The notes: generated from the letters alone by a model not told the origin. Numbered from the stretch's first letter, positions 57,601 through 62,746 are shown. The stretch is DNA of 64,000 nt from Pieris napi (GCF_905475465.1 NC_062248.1:4340001-4404000); one strand, 5' to 3'. Program-made: numbers and translations.

Positions 57601-57970
57601 TTCTACTCAATTAGATATTTTTATTAGACATGTACATCAGGATTAGAATTGTCTGCATGATATGAGCAATGTGATGTATATGTGTATATATTCAAAAACT
57701 ACTTTTATCATTATTTGTATAAAATAATTTAATAATCAAATGTTTACAGGCACTCTCGCGGATCTTAAAAAACAGCGCGCGCAGATAAGAACAAACGGGA
57801 GTCCCGTTGAATCAAATGTGAATTCGAATAACCACAGTCTGAATTCCATACCTGAAAAGCAAGAGAATCTAATATTATCGCCAAGTTCAGGTACTGTGCC
57901 AAGGTTTTCAGGACACACGAGTGACGTAGTCGGTGACACTAAATCGCATAGGTGTTGTATCATCATGTAG
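15526..57970 (+). CDS. MYPT-75D: PP1 regulatory subunit, MYPT-75D / PPP1R16 family
   Basis: Nine exons join in frame into 603 codons plus stop: 15526-15605, 24925-25076, 30418-30866, 33689-33814, 34220-34295, 35248-35389, 36402-36519, 55051-55498 and 57750-57970. Order of parts: N-terminal helix (TQERLHLARR), basic coiled region, RVxF-type PP1 docking site KRSIYF at residues 55-60, ankyrin repeats from about residue 64 to 300 (LLDNGANVNAEDSEKWTPLH), a basic helix, a PKA-type site RRTS ending at S350, a serine/asparagine-rich linker, the conserved TLADLKKQRAQ and a terminal CAAX box (CIIM). Vertebrate PPP1R16A/B and fly MYPT-75D have the same layout and are prenylated, membrane-anchored targeting subunits. 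The start is the only ATG in the first coding exon that fits. The 18.5-kb intron before exon 8 could hide further exons. Confidence 0.88.
18255..18565 (-). mobile_element. tRNA-derived SINE (Metulj-like), reverse
   Basis: Read on the minus strand, it starts GGAGCAGTGTTGGCCTAGAT (A-box-like) with a B-box-like GAGTTCGATTCCC shortly after. The body GTGAAGGAAAACATCGCGAG follows, and it ends with GTAGCGCCACTGATTTATTT. This is the full layout of a lepidopteran tRNA-derived SINE with a LINE-type tail. Confidence 0.85.
18857..19113 (+). mobile_element. hAT-type MITE, right end lost
   Basis: It starts CAGTGTTTCCCAACGTGGGG, the same end as the complete element at 62755-63016, and shares internal motifs (TTGTTAAG, AAAGGCTATGG, AAAAAAGG). 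The terminal GGAAACACTG is missing where a diverged SINE begins. Confidence 0.6.
19112..19348 (+). mobile_element. diverged tRNA-derived SINE
   Basis: It contains CTCTGAGGTCGTAGGTTGAT (B-box region), GGTGAAGGAAAAC, CTTCGACCCAAAAA and AAGCACAGAAGG in the order of the SINE body. The A-box part and the tail are decayed, and it abuts the truncated hAT MITE. Confidence 0.6.
19349..19797. repeat. GC-richer unclassified island
   Basis: This block is clearly richer in G+C than its AT-rich surroundings, with runs such as ACCCGCGGCGCGAG. The minus strand has an open frame of 113 codons that I cannot assign. It sits between a SINE and a PIF-type MITE, so it is probably part of an untranslated region of a retroelement. 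Confidence 0.35.
19798..19974. mobile_element. small PIF/Harbinger-like MITE
   Basis: The ends are inverted repeats AAGCGTCTACAC, with a second inverted block (CAATATCGGG/CCCGATATCG) further in. TTA lies outside both ends (19795-19797 and 19975-19977). There is no coding sequence. Confidence 0.65.
19976..20170 (+). mobile_element. decayed SINE
   Basis: The segment CTCTGAGGTCGTGTTTGAAT and the ending ATGAAACAGATACAAAAATT match the middle and tail of the tRNA-derived SINE. The intervening body is strongly mutated. Confidence 0.45.
20459..20705 (+). mobile_element. tRNA-derived SINE, tail truncated
   Basis: It begins GCAGTGCTAACTTAGTGGCT (A box), followed by TAGTTTCGATCCC (B box) and the body (GGTGAAGAAAAGC, GTGTCAGGCACAG, TTGCCTATTAGG). 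The 3' LINE-like tail is missing. Confidence 0.75.
21213..21260. repeat. 48-bp hairpin repeat, copy 1
   Basis: The arms are CAGTCTCTTTCTGTG and TGATGAAAAGAGACAG. The segment is a close match to the reverse complement of the hairpin at 24773-24820, so it is a dispersed unit and not a chance palindrome. Confidence 0.6.
21544..21825 (+). mobile_element. tRNA-derived SINE
   Basis: It shows TTGGCCTAGTGGTTTGAGCG (A box), GTCGTAGTTTCGAGCCC (B box), TGCGGTGAAGGAAAACTTCC, GTGTTAGGCACAGAAGGC and a tail ending TGTAGCGGCACTG. It is moderately diverged but complete. Confidence 0.8.
22909..22990. mobile_element. one end of a palindromic TTA MITE
   Basis: GGCCGTTCAAGTATTACGTA after a TTA matches the ends of the complete element at 35959-36181. 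The other end is not visible. Confidence 0.45.
23606..23903 (-). mobile_element. tRNA-derived SINE, reverse
   Basis: In reverse orientation it starts AGAGCAGTGTTGGCCTAGTG and contains GTAGGTTCGATTCCC (B box) and the body CGGTGAAGGAAAACATCGTA. It ends GTAGCGCCACCGATTTATTT. It is one of the best-preserved copies in the window. Confidence 0.85.
24773..24820. repeat. 48-bp hairpin repeat, copy 2
   Basis: CTGTCCCTCTTTATCATAG and CTATGTATAACAGAAAGAGA form an imperfect hairpin around GCGTAAA. It is the inverted counterpart of the copy at 21213-21260. It lies about 100 bp upstream of MYPT-75D exon 2. Confidence 0.6.
24925..25076 (+). CDS. MYPT-75D: MYPT-75D exon 2 (PP1 docking)
   Basis: The acceptor is CTTCCAG, the split arginine codon AG|A keeps the frame, and the donor is GAAG|GTATGA in phase 1. 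It encodes a basic helix (RRRLQQLKIWQQREKEWART), the RVxF-like site KRSIYF that should dock PP1, and the start of the first ankyrin repeat (VMLLEAAARNDIEE). Confidence 0.9.
25252..25365 (+). repeat. lepidopteran interspersed repeat fragment
   Basis: ATGTAATAGGAAGCAAATAG followed by TGCCAGAAGGCTCGCAAGTG and CGTTGCCGGC matches a very common moth and butterfly repeat that I recall but cannot classify. A reversed copy of the same motif lies at 26474-26757. Confidence 0.55.
25741..25870 (+). repeat. retroelement terminal fragment with hammerhead-like motif
   Basis: A near-perfect palindrome CGTGGTCACTGTGACCACG (25745-25763) is followed by CATGCTGTAAAGCACGCGAA and the string CGAAACGTC (25780-25788). 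CTG...CGAAACGTC resembles the decayed core of hammerhead ribozymes found in Penelope-like elements. The following AT-rich part is a repeat that I recall from other Lepidoptera. Confidence 0.35.
26474..26757 (-). repeat. lepidopteran interspersed repeat, reverse
   Basis: Read on the minus strand: CCAGAGGGCTCGCGAGTGCG, CTCTTTTCTTGAAGGACCCT, AAACGCTCAGTTGTGGAACG and GATGATGAAACTCAGCTGCA. This is the body of the same interspersed repeat as at 25252. The 90-codon open frame across it is incidental to the repeat. Confidence 0.6.
26799..27313. mobile_element. PIF/Harbinger-like MITE with very GC-rich ends
   Basis: The inverted terminal repeats AGCAGGGTCCACACTATGCC are near-identical and continue as imperfect GGGCGGGC-rich arms of about 100 bp. 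TTA lies outside both ends (26796-26798 and 27314-27316). The core is AT-rich and non-coding. The contrast between arms and core is striking. Confidence 0.8.
27969..28262 (+). pseudogene. frameshifted C-terminus of a LINE reverse transcriptase
   Basis: Scattered in two frames are LDRIQNKEVLMTVKKRKF, a decayed GRK-like linker, and SAASKTKVAMMIVNIRK. These match, in order, the C-terminal region of lepidopteran endonuclease-reverse transcriptase ORFs as I recall them. Stops and frameshifts interrupt it, so it is a dead fragment. Confidence 0.5.
28680..28870. repeat. inverted-repeat segment of unknown origin
   Basis: GTAACTTCCAATAGTGACAG near 28718 faces CTGTCGGTATTGGAAGTTGC near 28810, forming an imperfect hairpin of about 100 bp span. 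The minus strand is open for 64-73 codons in two frames, but I recognise no protein. Confidence 0.3.
30418..30866 (+). CDS. MYPT-75D: MYPT-75D exon 3 (ankyrin repeats)
   Basis: The acceptor is AATTTCAG and the donor is ACTG|GTGAGT in phase 0. The exon encodes three clear ankyrin units (EDGLTALHQCCIDNN, SEKWTPLHAAATCGN, NGDGNMPYDICEEER). The inter-repeat helical segment ESEMAARGVTQRLIDETRA follows, as in human PPP1R16A. Conservation is very high, consistent with this surface contacting PP1. Confidence 0.92.
30867..33688 (+). other. MYPT-75D intron 3
   Basis: The intron holds a pogo-like MITE (31841-32078) and a decayed SINE-like patch near 32258-32300 (TTTCCTCACGATGTTATCAT). A short CTCGCGAGTGCG repeat remnant lies at 33571-33625. 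The rest is AT-rich without a supported feature. Confidence 0.55.
31841..32078. mobile_element. pogo/Tc1-like MITE
   Basis: The ends are inverted repeats CAGTGTAAACTSTYTATAAC with TA on both sides (31839-31840 and 32079-32080), as in the Tc1/mariner-pogo group. A related GTTATAGGGAGTG occurs again inside the left arm. There is no ORF. Confidence 0.75.
33689..33814 (+). CDS. MYPT-75D: MYPT-75D exon 4 (ankyrin)
   Basis: The exon has 42 codons, phase 0 to 0, with acceptor TTTTTCAG and donor CAT|GTGAGT. It encodes LHVASANGYLKVVEFLLEHR and DMWQPVHAAACWGH, standard ankyrin helices. Confidence 0.9.
34220..34295 (+). CDS. MYPT-75D: MYPT-75D exon 5 (ankyrin)
   Basis: The exon encodes LEVLELLVQYGADLNVRNKH and DETPA, the last ankyrin unit. 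It ends in phase 1 at GCAG|GTTGGT, a weaker donor than the others. Confidence 0.88.
34747..34985 (+). mobile_element. tRNA-derived SINE within MYPT-75D intron 5
   Basis: The A box is TAGCCTAGAGG at 34757-34767 and the B box is GTTCGAGTCC at 34802-34811. The body TGAAGGAAAACATCGTTAGG and the tail CAGATACAGAAATCTGAGGC follow, ending TTGTTGTGCCACTTTAAATA. It lies in the same orientation as the gene. Confidence 0.85.
35248..35389 (+). CDS. MYPT-75D: MYPT-75D exon 6
   Basis: The acceptor is GTTGCAG. It encodes DICEEGEMRARITRLAAEQE, a charged helix capping the ankyrin domain, and then a serine-rich linker (RRSSSTASTSR). It ends in phase 2 at CCG|GTAATT. Confidence 0.88.
35959..36181. mobile_element. 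palindromic MITE with TTA duplication
   Basis: The ends are inverted repeats GGAGYGTTCAAGTATTACGT, with TTA outside both (35956-35958 and 36182-36184). Interior C-runs and G-runs lie next to the arms. A single end of the same family lies at 22909. It is inside MYPT-75D intron 6. Confidence 0.7.
36402..36519 (+). CDS. MYPT-75D: MYPT-75D exon 7 (PKA-type site)
   Basis: The acceptor is TTTTTAG and the donor is TGTCAG|GTAAAA in phase 0. It encodes RVRSVRRTSLREKQMAAKAD. RRTS is a PKA consensus at the position where vertebrate PPP1R16A has RRVS, and phosphorylation there is known to modulate the vertebrate proteins. Confidence 0.88.
38000..38078 (+). mobile_element. GA microsatellite and SINE head fragment
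   Basis: A short (GA)n run is followed by GCAGTGTTGGTCCAATGGTT and TCAGCGTGAG, the A-box end of the SINE. It decays after about 60 bp. Confidence 0.5.
39385..39697 (+). pseudogene. 5'-truncated LINE ORF2, C-terminal end
   Basis: An open frame of about 104 codons to the TGA at 39695-39697 contains LRDKFKEINILTFPSQYIYE, NTRNKRRLQFPRTRLSKVSN and GILLFNKIPEALLSLPFNKF. This is the usual ending of CR1-group LINE ORF2 (NTR...FN.LP...FK pattern), also seen at the end of the intact ORF2 in this window. Everything upstream is missing, as in 5'-truncated retrotransposition. Confidence 0.75.
39678..39750 (+). repeat. LINE 3' tail shared with the SINEs
   Basis: The last codons and 3' UTR of the LINE fragment (GATTCAGAAATTTTGAGGCC, then GAGGTTGTAGCGCCACTGAT) align with the tail of every complete SINE here (for example 34930-34980 and, reversed, 18261-18310). 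Confidence 0.75.
40120..40375 (+). repeat. Helitron-like interspersed repeat
   Basis: ATAGTATAAAACAAAGTCGC, ACACAACGGATTTTGATGCG and AATAGATAGAGTGATTGAAG follow the wording of a lepidopteran repeat that I associate from memory with Helitron 5' regions. Neither terminus is clear. Confidence 0.4.
41639..42544 (+). CDS. LINE ORF1, PHD-finger/coiled-coil RNA-binding protein
   Basis: This 301-residue protein runs from the ATG at 41639 to TAA. Residues 3-55 form a PHD-type finger (CGKC..., CTSC, H, C, then CSAC). About 110-145 is a predicted coiled coil (FRDDIISLEARMSTWEGRLS). From about 165 the RNA-binding-like region begins NLIIAGIPEQ, continues VFRIGKFNPGKNRRIKV, and ends with IYSDLTPAQQKYLQNLKNEL and RRQAAGDTDITIKY as in LINE-1-like ORF1 proteins. 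It should coat element RNA as multimers. A slippery A AAA AAC lies four codons before the stop. Confidence 0.85.
   Translation: MDCGKCLKNASDTELIKCTSCLTVLHFFCADLSEADFKKILPMNRKKWKCSACKSKKIAPTSSVSPKTSLASSLNVDTEMLTKYMDTKLADLRQQWRDDLNAAIFEVTRKFRDDIISLEARMSTWEGRLSQVEDQTANNESLPNNFIDKHLSNENLINEVRDRNQREKNLIIAGIPEQIAINAEEGPLKDEDKIIQLISTINPSLPKPLKVFRIGKFNPGKNRRIKVCYETNTTAKYLLRNKSKFPEAIKIYSDLTPAQQKYLQNLKNELVRRQAAGDTDITIKYRSGIPTITKMSPKNSK
42529..45435 (+). CDS. LINE ORF2, endonuclease-reverse transcriptase
   Basis: The frame is open without a break from the end of ORF1 to the TAG at 45433-45435. Endonuclease motifs: FLYLNARSIRAKGKFNELK, LITETWI, SDFRGGGV, FGDFNIDL, SDHRQLY. Reverse transcriptase motifs: SGIDGINTKTIK, PIHKSGPKTEPGNYRPISIL, GFRSKSST, VFIDLKKAFDTVSH, GVPQGSILGPLLFLIYIN, the catalytic YADD at about 44608, and KYLGLRMD. 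The C-terminus ends in the CR1-type FNRLPSKLRN pattern. The frame has no ATG until about 42778, inside the endonuclease, so translation by -1 frameshifting from ORF1 or by reinitiation is implied. Confidence 0.88.
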   Translation, partial: KKLEVTNTTKRLNTDTNTYEVLQNHNQLQPHKSRLSFLYLNARSIRAKGKFNELKCILKTISKTVHIVLITETWITNETQAQEMCLPNYTHYFNYRSDFRGGGVSTYVHNSIRHSLSESTYKDGNNYLWVKLDRYATEIGLVYNPGDTNFSKFLEELRLQLRERKRAVVFGDFNIDLVKKNEKQTKQYMDVMDEAGYNIINKIRKKYCTRDSKTRKSIIDHVCSNLRSDRFHMAFIETGMSDHRQLYIELKKSKAPQLIYSEYEAIDYAKFNKLFTTYNLDVATLDYSLLEDTIKDCVRKCKQVKKKILNPPQKDWISGEVISAIHFRNQLWAELKKDPTNIVVQAQYTTTRDTVKRKIRETKDNYFSNEFIKHAKNPKKMWSLINKLASNKLNKDCTPSKLIIDTKELTQTTDICAAFNTYFSTIGLKLANEIPTQFHINFTLALPQSLNSELSNFNPCTTLEITNIIKTLNTNCSSGIDGINTKTIKCVVDHISEYLSICFNKLLHNGEFPDSLKKARVAPIHKSGPKTEPGNYRPISILPTISKILEKIIYSRLDTYLQTNNFIFKRQYGFRSKSSTLSATADLVSDIKQNIDSKKMVLGVFIDLKKAFDTVSHNLLLKKLECIGIKDRALKLFKSYLSNRTQIVKIGNAQSSEIPITCGVPQGSILGPLLFLIYINNIHELGLHGRITLYADDTCLFYFGSNIQTMVAQAQSDLNVLSSWFQQNLLTINISKTSYVIFKATNKLIPIFQPLKVQDVEINNKKWEKYLGLRMDTNLKWNFHISHIITKLKSLIGRFWSISKCIPQSVRHLIYNCLVKPHFIYLIEIWGTACKNKISTIQTLQNKLIKALFRYNFLTPTNKIYQETKIMTIKQLYVYSTCILIKKILNNSLHSNLSFNKIKYTTTRNTRRASLLILPKPRTNYLKRSIRYEGVQLFNRLPSKLRNISVIDQFKRALKTHIRMGPLD
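46670..46815 (+). mobile_element. Helitron 3'-end remnant
   Basis: ACCCGTGCGAAGCCGGGGCG GGT forms the typical Helitron terminal hairpin (stem 46787-46791/46805-46809). CTAC follows at 46812-46815, where CTAG is expected. It lies immediately right of the fold-back element. No start is recognisable. Confidence 0.5.
49442..49682 (+). repeat. two-copy tandem repeat, about 120 bp each
   Basis: Each copy runs TTTTAA(A)CCTACAAASTAATA, then AAATTAAAACAAA, AAAAAGTT, GGTCCCTGYG, GCTTTATTTATTATTTAATT and CCTGTGTTGTAA. The copies start near 49442 and 49567. The second has a small internal deletion. TTTTAACCTACAA recurs at 49872, inside the terminal repeat of the adjacent transposon. Confidence 0.7.
49852..52242 (+). 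mobile_element. 2.4-kb DNA transposon with decayed ORF
   Basis: The imperfect 35-bp inverted terminal repeats are at 49852-49886 (GTAATTGGGTCATTCTTCTT...) and 52208-52242 (complement of GTAATTGGGTCGTTCTTCTT...). Between them is the decayed coding region at 50650-51445. I cannot place the superfamily; the target duplication is not clear. Confidence 0.6.
50650..51445 (+). pseudogene. broken transposon protein with HGKGAxDGxGG motif
   Basis: WNFFESGHGKGASDG is followed, after a one-base frameshift near 50744, by VGGTMKRQGDAIVGRG and, after an in-frame stop at 50868, by NIVPLKGTKQVHQMF. Later fragments (DFMLTDIMNTIKMPRKSFY) continue to about 51445. From memory, HGKGAxDGxGGTxKR together with KGTxxVHQ recurs in multicopy insect transposon-linked proteins of unassigned function. 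Stops and frameshifts show that this copy is dead. Confidence 0.55.
52663..52985 (-). mobile_element. non-autonomous Helitron, reverse
   Basis: On the minus strand it starts A|TCTATACTACTAATATTA and ends GGGCGCTAG|T, with a terminal hairpin (CCCGT/ACGGG at 52669-52673 and 52685-52689). The 323-bp body is non-coding. It ends directly next to the candidate alternative promoter at about 53000. Confidence 0.8.
53000..53180 (+). promoter_or_regulatory. candidate internal promoter of MYPT-75D
   Basis: This segment is GC-richer than the surrounding intron (GATTTCCCTCGCGAGTCGCT). It has an arthropod initiator-like TCAGT at 53148-53152, 29 bp before an ATG whose frame runs to a strong donor. Promoter function is inference. 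Confidence 0.35.
53181..53264 (+). CDS. candidate alternative first coding exon of MYPT-75D
   Basis: Twenty-eight codons from ATG (MSLDIMFLTNDNLHRGRKEP then QILGLRYR) end at AGG|GTATGT in phase 0. This matches the phase-0 start of the exon at 55051. Splicing would give a protein of about 250 residues with only the serine-rich linker and the CAAX end. The peptide has no homology that I recognise. The support is GC content, the initiator-like site and the phase match. Confidence 0.4.
53678..54291 (+). repeat. local duplication A1-B1-A2
   Basis: Segment A (TTTTCAGMATATATTATTTT, ..., TCTAGATATGTT...GCAAATTTGA) occurs at 53678-53852 and 54117-54291. Between them lies B1 (about 53932-54102), which recurs downstream at 55921-56105. 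The copies are in direct orientation. Confidence 0.75.
55051..55498 (+). CDS. MYPT-75D: MYPT-75D exon 8 (linker)
   Basis: The acceptor is TTTGTTTCAG and the donor is GCAG|GTATGA in phase 1. It encodes a hydrophilic linker (SLSDINTRLSVSSTTSNHSY, KITNPLFGVNAASHYSPAP). An acidic/glycine part (GQDNDGFKGEDALDG) and a short NGKINVHVTVMINA strand follow. No folded domain is recognised. The open frame upstream of 55051 is intronic because the acceptor is strong and the phase fits exon 7. Confidence 0.82.
55921..56105 (+). repeat. duplicated segment B2
   Basis: This segment repeats B1 (53932-54102): TATAGGTAAGGGGTT, TGGTAGAAGGCA, CATTCACATAGAATAACATG and TTTGCTTGTTTAGTAAAGCA. It lies on the other side of exon 8, so the exon is bracketed by direct repeats about 2 kb apart. 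Confidence 0.75.
56395..56433. repeat. perfect 14-bp hairpin
   Basis: GTTTTGTCTCTAAT (56395-56408) pairs with ATTAGAGACAAAAC (56420-56433) around an 11-nt loop. It is followed by an AGAGA...TATATCTCT near-palindrome. Confidence 0.7.
56933..57001 (-). repeat. dispersed repeat, inverted copy of 2984
   Basis: TTTACTGCCAGTTCTCAAAT, CAAGGGCGTAGA and CCGTCACTCTT are the reverse complement of the segment at 2984-3058. Confidence 0.6.
57750..57970 (+). CDS. MYPT-75D: MYPT-75D terminal exon with CAAX box
   Basis: The acceptor is TGTTTACAG, the split glycine codon G|GC keeps the frame, and the stop is TAG at 57968-57970. It encodes GTLADLKKQRAQIRTNGSP, closely matching the HTLADLKRQRA motif of vertebrate PPP1R16A. 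It ends HRCCIIM: a CAAX box with a second cysteine before it, predicting prenylation and possibly palmitoylation, which would hold the PP1 complex at membranes. Confidence 0.92.
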
Positions 57971-60480
57971 ATGGCGCTGAAATAAATGCGGAAAATATAA
58001 CAAGATGGCGCTGAAGGGGATTTACATTTTCGGTTGGCATGTGTCAATTTTAAGATGTCATTTTAAAGGTCTTTCTAGCCAGTGATAGTTGCAATACGTA
58101 TTCCCGTGGCAAATAAATGTACCTTATTTGTTCTTGAAATAGATAACTGCGTTATACGTGTGTCAATCATACTTTAAATATTCCATGTGAGAAATAAAAT
58201 TTGTCTATTTCGTGTTTAAACTCCCATTAGAAGGCGCTGATTAGGTTTTGTAGAGCAAGTTTTCAAAACTCACAAATCTTATAGGCGCCATCTATTGTTG
58301 AACTCTTGTATAATATCTTAAATGGACGTTTTCGACGTTGAAAATGTTAAATGTCTAGTGAATATTTTATGCTTCATGCCGAGATTTATAAACGTTAAAA
58401 CCAGGGCCTCTCAAATTTTCATATTATTTATTATTGCCTATAGAAAATTGCCATTGGCTTGCCAATAGGGCGTGTGATAGTTATAAGAATTCAATGGTCT
58501 TTAAGACGACAAAATATGAAACATAATGATTGAAAGTCAGCGTTTTATACGTTGCTTAATTAATGAGAATCAAAATAAATTCTTTGAACTTACACCTTAT
58601 TACGATCAAAATATAGAGCTCATATCTTTAGTAATGTATAATAATCGCATTTATCAAGTATTTAGTAATTTATTAAATGAATATGTATTTTATCTATAAT
58701 ATTGCATATGAATATTTTTTGTCTACCCTACTTTTTATTATGTTTTTGATTTGTGTATTCCATTTGAAACATTCCATTTATTCCATTATCGTTGAAATTG
58801 CCTGTTAATAATGTGATATCGAAGTTGTGAATGTTCCAATTATGTTACTGTGAATATGCATGTCATGGGTATTTTAATATGGTTTTTTTATAGTAACTGT
58901 ATTTAATCAAATATATTTAAATAGTACGCGGACTGACGCCTACATCAATATTTATTCATAACTTTATGAGAGGAAAAAGAGGGTAGTTCAGAATATTTTT
59001 AAGTCATTGTGAGTTTTATCAATGTCAATATGCATATTATCAAAAAGTTGTTTAAAGGAGATTTTTAAATAATTAATGTTATTTTAGTCACAATCGAATT
59101 TAATTATACAATTGGCATGCATATTCATGAAACTTAATATAACGTAATTAGGAAAGAAATTTGCTGTTTATATGATGGTATAATTTAGATGGACCTTTAT
59201 TCACAATAAAATGTATGTGATTTATTATGAAGCAGTCCAAATGCGTTGGGGAACTTTTGAGCCTTTGAAATAACGCCATCCTTAGCCAATCCTCACAAAG
59301 CATTTGCGTGTACATAAAGTTCAAATTTCCCCAAAGTGTAATGGTAACTCTAAAAGCTTAGTTGGTTTTCTTGAGGAGTCGAAAACCAACGTGATATCTA
59401 TCTGTTGAATATTTCTTGGTTAGGAAATCTTCAAACATGATCACTTGTAAATTTAATCACGAATTCTTCCTTTATCATATCCTTACATTCATAAAGACTG
59501 GATTTGTTTAATATGAATATACAATATGTAACAAAGTTCTAAATATTTTAACCTTTTTAAAAATAAATAAATAATAGTTCTTAGACGTACCTAAACTGTA
59601 TCGCTTCCCTTAGCACACTCAATATGATGATCTTGTCAAATATACGTCAATTGTGTTATTTTTGACATTTCGAACCTGTTCATTGTCTATGTACAATAAT
59701 GAATGAACAAAATGAATGCTTACAATGACGTTTATCCCTCCGTTCAGCTTGTTATACATTACTATATAAAAAATTATTTCTATAACTATAAGATTTTACG
59801 TATTTTTCGTGCTAAGGGATTGAGTCAAGTTTAAAGTTCACAAACTTAAGGTGAATGACCCCAACATTAAAACATCATTAGAAATATTAATTTCAAGTTT
59901 ATAATATTGCACTGATTTTGTTATATATACAATTATGAAGAATATATAAATAGCTAATGGAAATGATGGCTATGTTGAAATTGAGGGGCCATGTTTGGAC
60001 CTAATTGACGTTTTCTTAGAAATTTTATAGCGTTTATGTAATTTTTTTCAGTTTGTGTTATCTGTGCCAATTTTTACTGCTTTTATCGTTCTGTATCTTT
60101 GGTGGTTCTGTGTAAATAATATTGTTATAATTCGTGTTCAATGTACATTAGATCAGTTTCCTATATCATAAAAGTTTTAAAAGCGGTGGCATGACAGATA
60201 TATCAAGTTTAGTGCTGTTTTAAATTTTTTTTTTGTGAGTTAAGCTACTCATAGACGTAATGTCGTGACGTCAATTGCATACTAACATATTAAAACCGTT
60301 TTGACTAAATAAATTCTGAGAAGTACCTACATCGTCTACGTCGTATTCAAAATCTTCAATCATGTATTGTTTAATTATATACGGACGTGCTAAAGACAAG
60401 GATTACGGGCCTAGTAGATAGAGACCCCTTAGAGCCTTACTTGCGTTGCACGTTAATGGCGCTTTTCCTTGACGATTTAG
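57971..60480 (+). other. MYPT-75D 3' UTR and downstream DNA
   Basis: AATAAA occurs at 57981-57986, again near 58112 and at 58193-58198, so the 3' UTR may be short. Four AGATGGCGC-like motifs lie within the first 330 bp. From 58300 to 60480 the DNA is AT-rich, with no supported gene or repeat. Confidence 0.5.
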
Positions 60481-60484
60481 GGTC

Positions 60485-60700
60485 CTAGTTCTGGCAACAA
60501 AGTCAAAATCAAAAGTCAAATCATTTATTTCAATTAAGCCTATCTAAATGGCACTTTTGAAAGTCAATATCACAACTTAAAAATACTAAAAAAAATTACA
60601 AGTTGCCCCTTCCAAAAGATAGTTTCATATAGAGAAGAATGGGCAAGAAATATTTTGTATACATTGATTATATGTGAAGACCATGTGCCTAGAATAAAAA
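60485..60700 (-). repeat. LINE 3' UTR-like repeat, reverse
   Basis: AAAGTCAAATCATTTATTTC, TAAATGGCACTTTTGAAAGT, AAGTTGCCCCTTCC and AGAAGAATGGGCAAGAAA match a frequent lepidopteran repeat that I recall as the reversed 3' end of a LINE. No ORF is present. Confidence 0.5.
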
Positions 60701-62746
60701 AGCTACTACACTAAAATAAAATAGGCGCATGTTATAAAAACAATGCAGCAGATAACTAAATTATTATGTAGATACATGGTGCTCACATATTCACCCTGAA
60801 CGAAACTTGGGTAGTTTGAGTAAATATTTGTCATGCACCACAGACTCGAACATTCCACTATCTATGTATATAGTAAATACTTTTTGGAGCTATATTTTTT
60901 AATTTAAGTCTTCATTCACTAGTAAAGCATTCGTCCATATCATAGTCATTAGAATAATCGTACTTAAGAAGTACTTAGATCGGTTTCTCTTACACAAGGC
61001 CTTGCACAAGATGGTTGTTGTACAGTATTAGTTTTGAAAGCATTTTATTTTACAGGCAGCGTTTTGTGATAATTTATTTGAATAGTATTTAAAAGCATTT
61101 ATCAGGAATTATTTACTTGGAAATATCCCGTCCTATGTTGGGCCTGATTATTGTATTTTAGCTGCGGTATGAGTTTTAATAGAGTTTAGACAGATTTTTT
61201 AAATTTCAGTCTTGTCTAAAAGTATACATTTTAGCATTTAATAAAACCTAACCTAACGCCACCTACAAAGAAACACAAGTGCTAGAAAACCTTTGTTGTA
61301 GCGATATTATGTTTGAAAATGCAAAGGACATCTTGTGACATAAAGTATAGTCTTTTAGTACAGCCCTGATTGAAAATTTTCATTATTATAAAGTTCTAAT
61401 GTGTCGCCTGTTAAAATTCTTTTGGCGCTTTTTGACAAGTGTTGCCATCCTATCGTAGCTAAAGTACGATAATCGAGGTTATATATAATAAGAATTATTT
61501 AAATCTATCGACAGCTAAAATTATGGAAATTGTAAATATTTTATATGACTCATCTTTGGATAAACATAATTGGTATTCATATGAGTTCTAGCCTATAAAA
61601 ATTATAACAGTGCCTCGTAAAATCTTGCCTTAAAATATATTTTTCTGTTACACGAAGAATTTATCCAGAGATTATATTTTAAAATTACATAAAAAATATT
61701 TTGTTTTGTATAGAATGTGCATTAGAAAATTTTGTGTGAAAATTATAGGGAATTTTTGACTTGTCTACTGTTTACCTACCCCTGCCTTTTCTTGCCTTAA
61801 CCGAGTTGCACTATGAATCCATTTTGTCCTCACTTTAGGCATGTATGATGGCAAGAAAAAGCATATATAAAAATATCTTCGGTATATTTGGATTTAAAAG
61901 CAATTGTCGACAATTTTAACCAAATTATTTACTTATATATGAAAAAAATGGTTATGTGCCTGTATTTACTACTGTTTAATCATGTATACGGTACAAATTA
62001 TTCTTAGAAATGTTAATGCAAATAGTACTGTTGTCTTTTGAGCTCATAATAATTATATGTGTACTTAATGACCTAAGCAGTAGTGTTTTATATTACGTGA
62101 TTCCTAAATCCTATTAATTGAAATAAATTTGTTATTGAAATCGAAGTTGTATTTTTATACCTTTTCAAATTTGACAACAACATAAGGCAACATTGGCTGA
62201 GTACAGAATTGCTATGAAAACTTAGTATCGATTTTCAACAATTGGCAATTCATAATTTTAAAAGTGTAAAGAGTAGTATTACGGACCGGACCGGCTTCGC
62301 GAAAAAAATATTTATTATTAAAATATTTTGCAATTTTTTGGGCCTGTCATTCTGGGATAATAATTTTGATTTTAATTAATAATGTAGCATTGTAATTGTG
62401 AAAGAATTTATGAAATAGCATTTTTTTAATTTATTCGATACATAAATATAAATATTATAGTAGATGTAGAAAAATACTTAGCAAAACTACAGAAAAGTTT
62501 GTGCTTTATTGGAAGTTAAACTCCTTTGCGAAATCAATCAAAATTAAAGAATGATTTTTCTCATTGAATTTTTATTTATGGTTCCTGTCAAATATTAGAA
62601 ATTGTTTTATCATTGTAAATAAGTTTATAAATTTAAACGGAGAAACAGCTATTGACTACGTGAGTGGTTGTGCTTCGCGAAGAGCTAGGAGCCAAGCCCA
62701 GTGACTAAATGCCAAAGACATAGTAAATGAGTACGTAATTTACTTA
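60700..62746. other. AT-rich DNA, nothing supported
   Basis: Only short chance ORFs, A/T runs and scattered AATAAA signals (for example near 62120) are visible. A very long 3' UTR of MYPT-75D cannot be excluded. Confidence 0.4.

Noticed and set aside
61246..61256. CCTAACCTAAC, resembling the insect telomere repeat
   Set aside because: Only two units occur, with no array and no subtelomeric context.
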